From: Magicicada septendecula | Lineage: Eukaryota; Arthropoda; Insecta; Hemiptera; Cicadidae | Length of the DNA: 64,000 nucleotides | Direction: 5' to 3' | Assembly: GCA_034769895.1 (NCBI GenBank) | Contig: CM068367.1 | Coordinates: forward strand, 89,614,399 to 89,678,398 | In this document: piece by piece, positions 1 through 10,671 of the stretch | Layout of the letters: each line of letters starts with the position of its first letter | Numbering within the stretch: the stretch's first letter is position 1 | Program-made: the position numbers and the translations under genes | Notes under the pieces: model-generated | What the model saw: only the letters and a program-made list of their open reading frames with translations | Databases searched by the model: none | What the model was told of the DNA's origin: nothing

Positions 1-547
1 CCTGCGTGGAATCAAAGAGGATAATGTTTATCGGTCTGCGGAAACCTTTTTTAACTGTTATACCTTCGAAACCGTTTGGTCAATTAAAACGTCAAAATGT
101 TTAGTTTTATTCATAAAATGTTTGGTTTTATAATCTACATTAACAATAGAATACTAAAAACGGCAAACGCAGGACTCCAATTTTATAGGTTCTTACATGA
201 CACTTAAGTAAACGTATTTAACCTCTTCCCGGCATTTTGATTTTTTCTAAATTTATTTATCCTAGGAAATCTAAAAAAAAAAATATGAACCGTTTGGTCT
301 TTGTTTCATTTAACGGGCTCAGCCAATCTGATTCTACAAACACAGTCATATTCAGTTTTCAGTGAAAATATGATTAAATCTATTCACCTTAGGACCCACT
401 TAATAATTTTTAATGAAGCAAAGACAAAATTGTTATTCTCCAAATTATTAAATACCCGGCCGTGGTCCCTTGCTGTAAATTCTCGACATCGTCGGCACCG
501 TTATTAAAAGACCTTTCAACTTATTGAATACCATTAAAGTCATCCAG
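1..547. other. AT-rich stretch, nothing recognised
   Basis: No open frame with recognisable protein similarity and no terminal repeats were seen. Short open frames here look like chance. Confidence 0.5.
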
Positions 548-684
548 GCTGTTAGGTATGGTCCATCAAATCCTACACAGCAATTGACAGACACGCGGGC
601 GTTTGTACATCTTTATTCCAGCAGCACTGATGATGGACGTCTGACGACTCTTATCTTGAATTTGATGGACCATGACCTAACAGC
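548..684. repeat. Small inverted-repeat element, 137 bp
   Basis: Positions 548-571 and 660-684 are inverted copies of each other; the arm begins GCTGTTAGGT and ends CCATCAAAT, with one inserted base between arms. The centre contains CTGATGATGG, a motif that recurs in the main repeat family of this window. A miniature inverted-repeat element or the end of a larger repeat is likely. No target duplication was identified. Confidence 0.5.
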
Positions 685-819
685 GAGGATGAATTTAACA
701 GTATTGGCAACTCTGGCCGTGAAAATTTACGTTCTTTGATATTTAAATTATTTTTTCAATTTCTTTATTTGTTTAAGTAATTAATTTTTTTGGTTTATAG
801 AATATTGTAAACAGAGTTG

Positions 820-1010
820 GAAATTAATTCCGGGCTATTGGGCCGTGGCCCACTGAAGTTATTAATTTCAGACGTTAGGCCACCTTCAGTGTATAAAACG
901 CTTCACGCAACTGACACGATGCTCGTCAGTAACCACAGTACTGTGGCAAACAATAATAGACTGTAGATAACCAGAGGTGAGGCTGAAACGTTTCAAATTA
1001 ATAACATTAG
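820..1010. repeat. Degenerate repeat with CCACAGTACTGTGG palindrome
   Basis: The palindrome CCACAGTACTGTGG near position 935 is shared with the core module of the main repeat family (16.1 kb, 38.9 kb, 45.8 kb and the 47.5-56 kb array). A GGCTGAAACGTTT motif near 985 resembles that module's GCCGAAACGTC. On the minus strand around 865-905 a related motif (GGTGGCC then ACGTCTGAAAT) is visible. It is probably a distant relative of the same repeat, too decayed to classify. Confidence 0.35.
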
Positions 1011-2105
1011 TGGAGCACGGCTCGATAGCCCGGACACTGTTGACGCCGACCGTGTGAAAGCCTTAAAAATAGAATTCTAAACAGACTTTAGAGGCACAGT
1101 GGACTAACTGAATGCAGCCGCGTTGTATTCATAAACGAGTTTTTATGTACATAAATATTCAAAAATGTTTTTGATTAATCAAACCTTATTTTTTATTCAT
1201 TATAATATATTTTTAAAAAGCCTATCGTCCTCAGGGAACAGTCTGGTCTTGTTTGACCATCGTATCGATGCGCTCCTGAACTCGTCCGCGTTTTCAGCGT
1301 CGTAGGGACGTAAATATTTAAACAAGTCCCACGTGTTCGACTTGAACGTGCAGCAGGACAGTCTCTCACTCTCGTACGGACAAAAGAACAGACGGCAGTG
1401 TGAGTGAAATTTACGTACACCGCTCATTAGCATTTTAATTTCCACATTTAACGGAATTGTTTTTGTGTTGCAGATAATAACAAGGCTACGGGAGGAAACC
1501 GGTTTGGCAGCGTCGTCCGGCCGTGCAGGAGGAGGTGACTGACTGACAATGAAACTGAACGCGCACCACACCATCACCATAGCGTCGTACTGTCACTGTG
1601 TACCTGTGTACAGGAGTTTCGTTTCATCACTGCAGCCAACTCTCACTAGTCACGTCTCATCGAATTCCAAAGTTTTGTTTACACTTTCTGCTTACTTATA
1701 AACAAGTCTTTGTGTTGATTTATTTGATTCTCTCTGTTGCTTCAAGTCAAGTTAACTTAACAAAACTTCGTCGGCCGTATCACATCAAAAATATTCCCGA
1801 CATTAGGTGAACGCCCATAATATTATCAAGAGGAGGACTTTCGTCAAAGTTTCTTTCTTTTTTTTAATTCGTTTTTATTGTAACGTTCATGGGTTACTTA
1901 CTATATTTTCGTTTTTCATATTCTACATTTATATGTTTAAATCATGAGATAGGAAGACGAGGTACTTATTCCATATTTTTTTACTCTCTTTTTATATTAT
2001 GTTACAAACGAACGCCGTTCTTCATTCGTAGGTGCAGTATGCCTACATGGCTTACGCGTGCTTTATAGTAAAATAAAGAATTCCATATACAATGGAAATA
2101 AACAG
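1011..2105. other. No gene recognised
   Basis: Mixed composition, moderately GC-rich around 1260-1560. Overlapping short open frames occur on both strands (for example 1200-1580, minus), but none shows a recognisable domain or intron-exon structure. Confidence 0.4.
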
Positions 2106-2590
2106 ATTTCATCATCATCATCAGCCGTGGCTCTACAACCCTTGGTGGGTCCTGACCTACTCCAAGAGTCGACTCGATTCTTCCCTATTGCGTGTCCTGG
2201 TTTTCCAGTTTCTTATGTTCAGCTGTCTGAGGTCCTCATCTATCTGATCTTTGAATCTACTGCGGGGTCTTCCCCTTGTTCTACTGCCCATTGGTTTCTG
2301 ATAGAAGCTATGTTTCGTAGGCTGTCTTTCCTCCATTCTCTCTATGGGTCCAACTCATCTTAGGCTGTACATTTTGATTATCCTGACAATGTAAAGATGG
2401 TATAGTTCATAATTATAACGACGTCGCCTAATTCCATTTTCTTGTACTCCTCTAAGTATTGTTCTTAAAATCCGTCTTTCAAGACAACCTAGAAGTATCT
2501 CACAATTTTTTGCCATCGTCCAGGCAGGTTTCTGAAGCATATGTCAGCAATGGGCTGATAATTGTTTTGTAAGTTTTGCATTTCGTGCCT
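2106..2590 (-). pseudogene. LINE 3' fragment (RT-connection/C-terminal region)
   Basis: Reading the minus strand from about 2590, conceptual translation gives pieces typical of the C-terminal part of insect non-LTR retrotransposon ORF2: ISPLLTYASETC, then ERRILRTILRGVQENG, then IERMEERQPTKHS, then the basic signature RTRGRPRSRFKDQIDEDL. At least two frame changes are needed to join them. The last segment ends at a stop near 2169. The 3' end carries a short GAT/ATG microsatellite (four units), like the fragment ending near 25045. It is 5'-truncated as most LINE copies are, and not functional. The exact clade is not determined. Confidence 0.7.
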
Positions 2591-2599
2591 CTTGAGATA

Positions 2600-3250
2600 A
2601 ACAGATTTACAATTTAAATATTAAATTTAATATTTATAATGAATTTACGTCAAGATACGTTTTTCTTTTTTTTCCTTTTTTTCCTTGATGAGGTGGTAAT
2701 GAGGTAAATTCATTGTATAATATACATCAATAAACGGACTGTAGCAGAAAGTGATTGAATTTAAATATTATATACCTCATTTTTAAAATTCCAAAATATT
2801 AAAAATACGCATGTAGCAATACAAACACCAAAAAGAAATTACAAAACATTAACAAAAAAAGTATTTAAGTGCAAAAAATCAATTAATAAACAATCTCGGG
2901 CAGATACCTTCTGTTGATTGCCAACACTTTTAGCAGGGAGATAATGGCGCGAGGACATTTTGACATTTATAGGAAAAGGTGATGGCATCAGTAAGTAGGT
3001 CAAAAGAATAAACTTTATTTCTGCAGCGTCTATTATTATTGGTATACACAGCCCCACCTTATGTTCTGTCCGTATATTTGTAATGCCGAACTGTAGGAGC
3101 CAGGCCACCCAGTTATTATTGTTGTGATTACTGCTGAACTGCTCTGTCTAACCTACTACGTCTGTAAGAAGCACTCCCAGGTATTTTATTTCCATTGGGT
3201 TCTTTATTCACAGCTAACTTGTGTCCAAGTGGGTAGGGCGATCTTCTTCT
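2600..3250. other. AT-rich interval between LINE fragments
   Basis: Only short open frames without similarity are seen. There are poly-T runs near 2665-2685. Confidence 0.4.
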
Positions 3251-3257
3251 TCCTCTG

Positions 3258-3700
3258 ACTCTACATCCCTCTATGAGATTTGGCCTCCTCAACAATCCTA
3301 CACCACTCCCTTTTGGTCTCAGCAACAATCTTCCATCCTCTGATCCCCATGGTTCGCAGGTCCTCTTCAACACACTCCATCCACCTCTTTCTCGGTCTAG
3401 CTCTGCGCCTAAACTCCAAGGATTTCCATTCTGTGATAGTTCTAGTATTTCTGTTCTTCTCCATTCCATAAATATGTCCTAGCCATCTAATTCTCTGTGA
3501 CTTAATAAACTGTACAATGTTTTCGATGTTTATTAATGTATCAAGTTAAAGATTCATGCGGATCCGCCAAGTGCCATCTTGTTGCACACTGGCCGAAAAA
3601 TTCCTCTAAGTATTTTCCTCTCAAATCATTTAAGATCTTCTTTACCTTTTTCCCGCGTGGTCCATGTCTCAGAGCCGCAATGGCGATACTGTCATATTTG
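3258..3700 (-). pseudogene. LINE 3' fragment (RT thumb to C-terminus)
   Basis: On the minus strand the order of pieces is CGSETWTTREKGKE (3690-3650), FERKILRGIF, then IVQFIKSQRIRWLGHIYGME, then ARPRKRWMECVEEDLRTMGI and a terminal EEAKSHRGM followed by a stop at 3261. These are the usual landmarks of the ORF2 tail in insect LINEs: the SETWT motif after the RT, the RW.GH motif, the basic RP.KRW stretch and the EEAKSH end. Frames are broken and an internal deletion is likely. It is a truncated, inactive copy. Confidence 0.75.
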
Positions 3701-3944
3701 CTTTTCTGTTAATATGATAAGGTAATCACCAGAAAATCTAAAGAAATCAAAAGGCGAACTGAAACATTAAGAACAGAATTCATAAATATGCGAAAAATGC
3801 TTTTTAATCTAAATCTGTCGATCATCCAACTGTGAACATTAATAATAAAGTCGGTCACTGCTGCTGCTGAATGGATACGAAAAACGAGCACACAAAAACC
3901 GGATGTGCCAAAACTTATTATTATTAGGCATGCCGAACTAATTG

Positions 3945-4075
3945 TGGACATTTACAAAAAAAGGAACAGGAAACACTGAGAAGGTTTGAACGAAAGATTG
4001 TACGACGTATGCTGCAGATAATACTAGAAGGCAAAGTTTATCTACGAAGACAAAAACGTAGGAAATCAAAGTCGT
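3945..4075 (+). pseudogene. Short LINE fragment
   Basis: In one plus-strand frame the sequence reads KEQETLRRFERKIVRRMLQ, then a basic stretch RRQKRRKSK. This matches the segment after SETW in LINE ORF2 and is close to the equivalent part of the copy at 30333-31560 (KKQETLRKLERKTLRRVY). Nothing else of the element remains. Confidence 0.6.
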
Positions 4076-4079
4076 GCGA

Positions 4080-4855
4080 GACAAGTAGTAATTAACTATA
4101 ATTAATTAAAGTAGTCGAACACAAGGAGCACAAGTAGGAGGGCAGTTTGTCTTAACCTACACGATGAGAGGGGCTGTGTGTGGGTAGTTTTGGTGTAGCA
4201 CGTGTACGCTGCCGTGATATTCAGAAGGCTGCGACGAATATGCCACTGCGACATACGCCTACACGTTGGTGTAACCAACACTGGGTTGTAAGTTTTACTG
4301 TAATTGACTGACACAGTTGGAGAGTATCGCTTGTTAAACCGGTCCGCAGCGCACAGTCGTACTGTCCCCTGGTGAGTCGCGACGACGGCCAGTTGAAATG
4401 CTGTAGGCCAACGGAAACCGAAAAAAAACTTATGATTCCGGACGCGGTTAATTCTTCGCGTTAGCGTTGAAATCACAAACGACTGCATATAAATAAGTAT
4501 GAATAAAAATGTGCGTACTCTCAAAGTCAGAATTGATTCAAGTAGTTCATTCATGACCGTTCAGTCTTTGTGGCACGAAAGCGGCCATGACTTTTCTTTT
4601 TCAACAGTCTTGCTCGTGTGACACTGGTTACGTTTCTCCATTTAGCATCTGTCTATGGTATGTTTCATATCTGTTTTACCATTTGCCTTTGGGGGGTTTG
4701 TTTTGTGTTTATAACACTTTGGGGGTTTTCACCCCCCACCCGTAATAACTCTTACATTATCCTTAACCAATGCCAGCACATACCTTCCATCATTAATTCA
4801 CATCTTCCTCGAAACATTCGCTTTCTTGGCCATCCTCAGGAGTTAGTTTATAATC
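4080..4855. other. No gene recognised
   Basis: A minus-strand open frame of 150 codons at 4102-4554 starts with a plausible methionine, but it has no recognisable domain, and its composition matches random AT-rich DNA. G- and C-runs occur near 4690-4740. Confidence 0.35.
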
Positions 4856-5330
4856 TTACTTCCATGTTCCGTACGGAAATATGGTGACAGCGAAAAAATC
4901 GTGTTCGATATAAGGGCTCATTTGACAGACTGTCTGTTTAACTAACTGGGTTATATTTCACGATAACTTTTGAACGCATCAACCGATTTTCGTAAAACTT
5001 GGCACACATGTCCCACACTTTACCCTAAAAAACCTTGTTGTTTTTTAGATTGATCACCCCAAAAATAAAACGGTGAGTCAAAATTGTGAGAAAATAGCAA
5101 AATCCCTCGTGAGGTATCAAATTAAAGGGAATTTAAAGCACAATCTGAATATAGTATTCATGTTTGAAATTTTCAGATTTTTTGGACGTCAGAGCCTAAA
5201 ACGTTGGCGAAATGTTTTATAAAATCACGAAAATTCACGTGGCATATTAAGTTAAAGCAATTTTGACTAAAATCTGGATGTAATATTAAGTTTTAAAATT
5301 TCAAAATATTAGGACTCTAAGAACCAGTAA
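4856..5330 (+). repeat. Interspersed repeat with TTACTTCC terminus, subtype B
   Basis: It starts with TTACTTCCATGTTCC and a nearby GTACGGAA palindrome, the inverted form of the 3' end of the main repeat family. The next bases, with a TCGTGTTCGA motif, also match that 3' end. The interior differs: it has a CGATTTTCGTAAAACTTGG block and then loosely repeated AAATTTCA-rich units of about 110-130 bp. The same interior is present in inverted orientation at 18770-19320. It is therefore a subfamily sharing a terminus with the 160-bp minisatellite family. Confidence 0.5.
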
Positions 5331-5334
5331 AGAG

Positions 5335-6228
5335 AGATCACAATTTAAAAAAAAATGAAAATCCAACTGGGTGTCAGTTTAAAAGGAATTGTAACCCAAA
5401 TCCGAATGTTCCTAATCGTTTGCGTTATTGCATGATTGCATGCTCTACAGTTGTTATGTTACTAAAGAAATAGAGTAATCGGGATGTAATTTTTCCCGCA
5501 ATTGGAAAATTGTCTAATAACGAAATTTATGTAATAATAAATGTACTCCGTTCGAAATAATGAGCGAGTTCTGTAGCTCAGGGAGCATACGCCTACTAGT
5601 TAATCATAATGAGACAAGTATATTTAAAAAGAGTCCGATATACGAACACACAAAGATTATTGTAAGATAGGTGAACATGTAATATAGCCTACACTTAAAT
5701 TTTTGAGCTAAGCAGAAGTAGGCCTATTTCAGGATTAGACTCTGTGAGCATGCTACTTGTTAAATATCTGACGATGAAGCATATGCTTTGAGGTGCGTCA
5801 TCAATTGTAAACAAGAAGTCACAAAGCGGATTGAAAAGGTTAGTATCTATTCATACAAGTGAATTGGATACCACTGAAACCATGTATGCTAAATTGCCTT
5901 TCATTACATAAATAAGTTATTGTATTTCATAGACAATAAAATAACAACACGTAAAATCAAAATGTAGTACATATTATCAAATACAGAAAGGGGTAAGACA
6001 GGGAACGACCTAATATATTAACAATATTACTGGAGGTTAACAGACATTAGGACGAGAAAGAATTGGCGTAGAATAGGTACAGTATAACTCTCAAATTGGT
6101 AACTTAAAGATTTGGAGTTCAATCTTTGAACCTAACTTTTGGTGGTACGTGAACATTGTCAGCTAGATATCAGTTAGATCTGACAAGTACCATAGTTAGA
6201 ATTTACCACACATAAGTCCTACCTACAT
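5335..6228. other. No gene recognised
   Basis: AT-rich sequence without long open frames, recognisable transposon termini or repeats. Confidence 0.45.
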
Positions 6229-6367
6229 ACCGCTACTTACCCTCTAAGCCCGCTGGACATAACCGAGAAGCACCACCATTGACGCAAGGTTGTTCGTTGT
6301 GTAACCTTGCGTCAGTGTGATGGTGCTTCCCGGTTCTGTTCAGCGGACTTAGAAGGTAAGTAACGGT
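6229..6367. repeat. Long imperfect hairpin, arms about 63 bp
   Basis: The left arm 6229-6291 and right arm 6303-6367 are inverted copies with roughly ten mismatches or indels, separated by an 11-nt loop. The best-paired part includes GACGCAAGGTT and its complement AACCTTGCGTC next to the loop. A foldback or miniature inverted-repeat element is the simplest reading. A hairpin RNA source is possible but has no support beyond the fold. Confidence 0.75.
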
Positions 6368-6840
6368 TCTTTTTATATAGTTTTTTGTGGTTGTATTTAA
6401 CTTTGTAGAAGATGGTGGGGTTTTTTCTTTTTTGCGGTCCACGCTTCTTTGTGAACGAGTCTCGAGTAGGCTTAAGTTTGTATTTAATGTACTAGTTTAC
6501 CTTACACTTGAAGACGATTACAGATTGTTTAGTAGTCGAAATGTTGTGTGATAAGTTCTAACGATAGTAGTTGTTTGACTTACGCCTTCTGATAAGATTT
6601 GGAGTTGTTTAGTGACAATTAAGTCGAGGTGATAGCACGTTTGACGAACTCATTATGGAAGGCATAAAGGTTTCTTCAGAATAAATGTGGAAAAAATTGT
6701 TAATAAGGCTCCACCAAGTGACAGTCGGTATAAGTATGCGAATGAAATTGAATGTTTTGTTAAAATCGAACCGATATACGTAATACGAAGCCTCACTATC
6801 CGCAGGAACTTCGAGATGATCCTTCTAATTGATATGATAC
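6368..6840. other. No gene recognised
   Basis: Nothing beyond short chance open frames was seen. Confidence 0.4.
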
Positions 6841-6985
6841 AAATCTCACAGTTGAGACGGTTTAGGCTCGTTTGTAGAATAGAAAATCGAAGATATCCTA
6901 GAAGAGCGTGGGAAGCAAAACCAGAAGGTAAAAGGAAAAGAGGCAGACCCAGGTTGAAGTGGGAAGACAGTATTAAAGTAGGTAC
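6841..6985 (+). pseudogene. LINE C-terminal fragment
   Basis: The plus strand reads QLRRFRLVCRIENRRYPRRA, then a basic stretch GKRKRGRPRLKWEDSIK. This is the RW.GHV.R....P..A and GRPR..W.D signature of LINE ORF2 C-termini. The Trp-Leu/Gly-His part has decayed to FRLVCRI. There is no terminal stop-linked EEAK motif, so the 3' end is lost or shifted. The purine-rich sequence continuing to about 7270 may be its 3' untranslated region. Confidence 0.6.
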
Positions 6986-7687
6986 AGAAAGGAGACTTCT
7001 TTGCATTCATGTGCTTATAAAACTAAACAAAAAAAAATTGATTAGATCAAATGTGGAAAGAAAAAGTTGGATAAGCACCTGCTATGCCATTCAAACTGGT
7101 TCGCCGCCCCGATCGAGGGCGTAGTAGATGGAGAAGGCCCAGGCTCAGGTAGGACTACACGGTTCGGGTAAGAAAAGGAAGAAGGTATGTGGTGATCAAG
7201 AGGCCATCAACGTAAAGGAAGAAATTGCAAGCCCACGAACCTCTGGGTTGAGGAGAAGAAGAAAACTAAAAATATGTAATGTAACTTCAACGTAAAGTTA
7301 ATTTACAGGTGTTAAAGTTAAGCCTTTTACAAAGTACAACCTACATTGTATGACACCACCTTCTACAATAGGAGCAACACCAACAACAGAAAATTAAACA
7401 AATATGTTAAAGAATTTTTTACAAATTTATTAAAGTATATGGAAACTATTAATTACAGAAATACATTAAATGAAGTAACAAGAAAACTCAAATTTGTAGT
7501 TTCTGTTAATAAATTTATTATAAGTCCAACATAGTGTACGTGTTCATCCGCCAGAAATGTATATATTTTGTGGAATCGTAGTCTAGAACATGTAACGTGT
7601 TTTGTATGTTGTCTCTACAATAAATTCAACCATGGCTGAATTCGCCCATTGCGAACATAATCCAGTTGCAAAATTTTACTACTATGA
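6986..7687. other. No gene recognised
   Basis: Purine-rich to about 7270, then AT-rich. No domain or terminal repeat was seen. Confidence 0.35.
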
Positions 7688-8146
7688 TTGCCACGATTAA
7701 AACAACGAAGCATGTGTGTACACCGCGAGCGCGCATGCCTGCGACGTACCAGAGTGCGTGCTGGAGTCAATGCAAGGCGCGCTTGCACTGACCGCCAACA
7801 CGCAGACTGCATCGCAGGATACGTGTCGGCTCAGCGGTGCGGTGAGTCTGTACGCGCGGGCAACACGCGCGCGGTTACCAGAGTGCGTGTTGAAGTCAAT
7901 GCGAGGCGCGCGCTTGCACTAACTCCCAACACGCAGACTGCAACGCAGGACATGTGCCCGCCAAACGGGTGTGATGCCCGTATCCTAATGGTGATTCAGA
8001 GTATACTAGAAAATTCAGAGTACTGGAAAAATGACGGTTTAATGGATGAAGCTGTCGATGAACTGATTATTTCTATAAATGGAGAATCATCTGATTCAGA
8101 TTTCAGCAGTTCGGAGTCGGAAACAAGCGCTACTGATATAGAATAA
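7688..8146 (+). CDS. Hypothetical ORF with duplicated GC-rich block and acidic tail
   Basis: This is an open frame of about 150 codons whose first codon is not a clear ATG in good context, so the start is uncertain. Residues 1-100 come from a GC-rich tandem duplication (7748-7960) and are rich in Arg, Cys and Ala, more like read-through of a repeat than a folded domain. The last 54 residues differ: ILMVIQSILENSEYWKNDG, then an acidic serine-rich end (ESSDSDFSSSESET) before the stop at 8144-8146. Such acidic tails occur at protein termini and in transposase N-termini, but no family was recognised. It could be a last exon, a transposon ORF piece or chance. Confidence 0.2.
   Translation: MPRLKQRSMCVHRERACLRRTRVRAGVNARRACTDRQHADCIAGYVSAQRCGESVRAGNTRAVTRVRVEVNARRALALTPNTQTATQDMCPPNGCDARILMVIQSILENSEYWKNDGLMDEAVDELIISINGESSDSDFSSSESETSATDIE
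7748..7960. repeat. Two-copy GC-rich tandem repeat, period 129 bp
   Basis: ACCAGAGTGCGTG occurs at 7748 and 7877. The following about 80 bases are about 90% alike, including CAACACGCAGACTGCA in both. The block is CpG-rich with runs of GCGCGC, in strong contrast to its AT-rich surroundings. Confidence 0.8.
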
Positions 8147-8149
8147 TTA

Positions 8150-8864
8150 ACTGACAACAGTTTAAAGGTATGTAGAATTTAATATTTATTTCTTAGATAA
8201 CGAAATAGAAAACAATATTTATGTATTATTTTGGATGACATTTTAAATTAACAACTTGCAAATAACACAACGAATTGACAATACTGCGATATAGCGAGCA
8301 AGTGAATGAGTGAGTCTACAAATGTCAGTCAGGTGGTGGGGGAGTGAGTGTTTGAACGGACGGAGGGGAAGATGCGCGAAGCTTTCTGACCGAAGGTTCT
8401 TATGTGCGTGGTCACCCTATAACAAAAATTCCATTACCTGGAGTAAACAGTGGGTAAAGGAGCCACAAGCTGAATTTATCTGCAGAGATACCGACAGAAC
8501 ACATCTGTTATCGTTCCCGCTTTGAATTAAACTAAATAATTTCATTTAATTTCTATCAATTGCTTAGAAACGAACAACTTATTGTTATTAACAATTACAA
8601 CAATGAAAAATTTAAATTTTTTTCCAAATGCTTTACTATTATACAAATGGTGAGAATTAAGTACTGTAATTTTGGTTTTTAGGAAATATAACATACTACT
8701 GATGCATTCCTTTAAACATTTGTAAAAAATAATTCTTAAAATATAGGATCATTCAATGATACGTGTGACTTTAAAAATTCAGTTCTGTTTTTATTTATGG
8801 ATTGTAAAATTAACATTTACACTAAATTGAAAGTATACATAACAGCATTTAACTAGACGCAGAA
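8150..8864. other. No gene recognised
   Basis: AT-rich with only short open frames. Confidence 0.4.
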
Positions 8865-9560
8865 ACTATAAGTTTTTGACCTCTAAGCCCCGAATGTGGA
8901 GACAATTTCAACTCACACACTTTTGAAGTCGAGTTTTTACGTTTCCCATTACACGGTGTAACATGTGAACAGAAATTACACCATCTTTGAGTGTTTCGAT
9001 TTATCATGGAGGTGGATCATTGTACACCTTACTTTCAAAATATCCCAGTAGAATAAATGGCACGCTGGCACTCTCGCGGGCCACGGAATTTTGCTATTCC
9101 TGAAGATAACTCGATCGCTTAGCCCTATGGCTGGTTGCTCCCCATACTTTTTGGTGTGATTTCAGACTTTCTATGACTTGGGGAGAAAAAATTCGTTATC
9201 ATTTGGACATATTGCTCTGATGTGACAGTAATGGAATTCCCAGAAAAATAAGTGAGCAATTAGCATTAGCAGTGTGCAATGGTTCTTGAAGCCTTTCTCG
9301 ACGGTTATTTGGCTCTCAGTACCAAAATTTACATATCCGCTCAGATGGAAATGCGTTTCATTACTCATTACCGTATTGTGAATAACGTCTACGTTGTTAT
9401 TTAAGACATACGAGAACTGGCGGCAAAGAGTCACACAGTTTATTTTATCACTGTCACTTAAGGTTTACAATATTTTAATTTTGTACGGCTGCATGTTTAA
9501 ATCATTATGAAGAATTTTTCGAACACTGGTATTCGACGAGCCACGTGAAACTGTATGGCG
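8865..9560 (-). pseudogene. IS630/Tc1-mariner-like transposase remnant (insect type)
   Basis: On the minus strand, pieces in order are SVRKILHNDLNMQPYKIKIL (about 9540-9480), then TLCRQFSYVLNN, then NTVMSNETHFHLSGYVNFGT (9380-9310), then GYFESKVYNDPP near 9020 and IETLKD with HRVMGNVKTRLQKCV near 8900. These follow the order of a widespread insect transposase: the R.LH.DL...PYK linker, the first catalytic block (usually F.SDE.HFHL.GYVN), the FLWGYLKS.VY block and the C-terminal E.L+D...RV+.N...R+Q.C. Here the first catalytic Asp is replaced by Asn (MSNETHF), and there are stops and frame changes. The N-terminal DNA-binding region was not found. Confidence 0.75.
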
Positions 9561-9661
9561 TCAGGCTGAATATTTAGCATAGGATAGCGTAGGACAGCAG
9601 CTCTAGTGTGCAATGTTATCGAGCGTACCTATTTACCTCCTGTTTACCTGGAGGTTCCTTT

Positions 9662-10671
9662 TTACTTCCGTGTTCCGCCAGAAATGGAAATATGGTAATC
9701 GCGAAAAATCGTGTTCGAGATAAGGCCTGATTCTCATTTTACTACCCTCAAAACATGAAGAAAAGTCATTTTCGAAAAGTGTCTGTGTGTAGAATTTTTT
9801 TAATGGCGAACGATATCTGCCGCAAACTCAAACAAAATCAAATACTTTTTTGCATATGTCTCCGCGTTGTAGAAACTCAAGGCCTATTGATTTTGGTGAA
9901 GATCGGTTTACCTACAACGTTTTACGTTTTAGCAAAAGTAAAGTACTTAAGTTTGATAAATAAAGTATCCTGAAAAGAAGGTCATAATAATCCACTGTAG
10001 AAAGGTAGATGAAATATCTATAAATAAAAAGGGTTCAGTATTTGAAGGGGAGGAGGTAATTTTTTGAAACCTATCTTTTTCATGTCCGAACACATATCGA
10101 AGTGTTCGGTTAAGGGGGAGGGGTAGTTTACCTGCATTGGTTTGTGTTTTAATAAGAGTAAAGTACTTAATTTTTATAATTAAGTTCCCCGAAAATGAAG
10201 TCATATTAATCCACTGTAAAATGGTAAATGTTGTATCTATAAATGAAGAGGGTAGTAATCTACCCCTTCAACTGTTGAAGGGGGAGAGGGTGATTTTTTG
10301 AAAATTTCTTTGCTGATATCAAGTAAAGTACAAGTATTTAATTTTGAAGGACAAGATACCTTAATTACATAAAACTATTACTATATGTAAGTGTAAATAC
10401 ATTAATGGTGGGGATCGGTTGAGGTGGAGGGATGATTATCTGCGAAGTTCAGATTCTTATAAGAATAACGTACCTAATTTTTATATCTAAAGTGATTCGA
10501 AAGTAACATTATATTAAACGACTACCCCATAATTACAAAAATATCTATAAATAGTGAAAATAGTTTGAGGGTGGGGAATAATTTTTAGAACTTATCGAAC
10601 CGAATTCAAGTAAATGATTTTAAATATAAATCTTAGAACATGGAAGTCATGTATGGTTCTTCATACCTATA
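9662..10671 (-). mobile_element. Main repeat family (TATCGG/GGAAGTAA), inverted diverged copy
   Basis: It begins with TTACTTCC, the inverse of the family 3' end. It continues through the complement of the TCGAACACGA, CGAAAAGTGTCTGTGTG and AATTTGCGG-type segments, and ends with the complement of the 5' terminal block (AACATGGAAGTCATGTATGG, then a decayed CATACC near 10667). Both termini are present, so it is a complete but old copy. The interior has degenerate units with GATAAATAAAGTATCCTGA and evenly spaced GGGGGAG blocks. No protein is encoded. Confidence 0.65.

Noticed and set aside
4102..4554. 150-codon minus-strand frame
   Set aside because: Length is near what chance gives in 64 kb on six frames. 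No motif, signal peptide or splice structure was seen.
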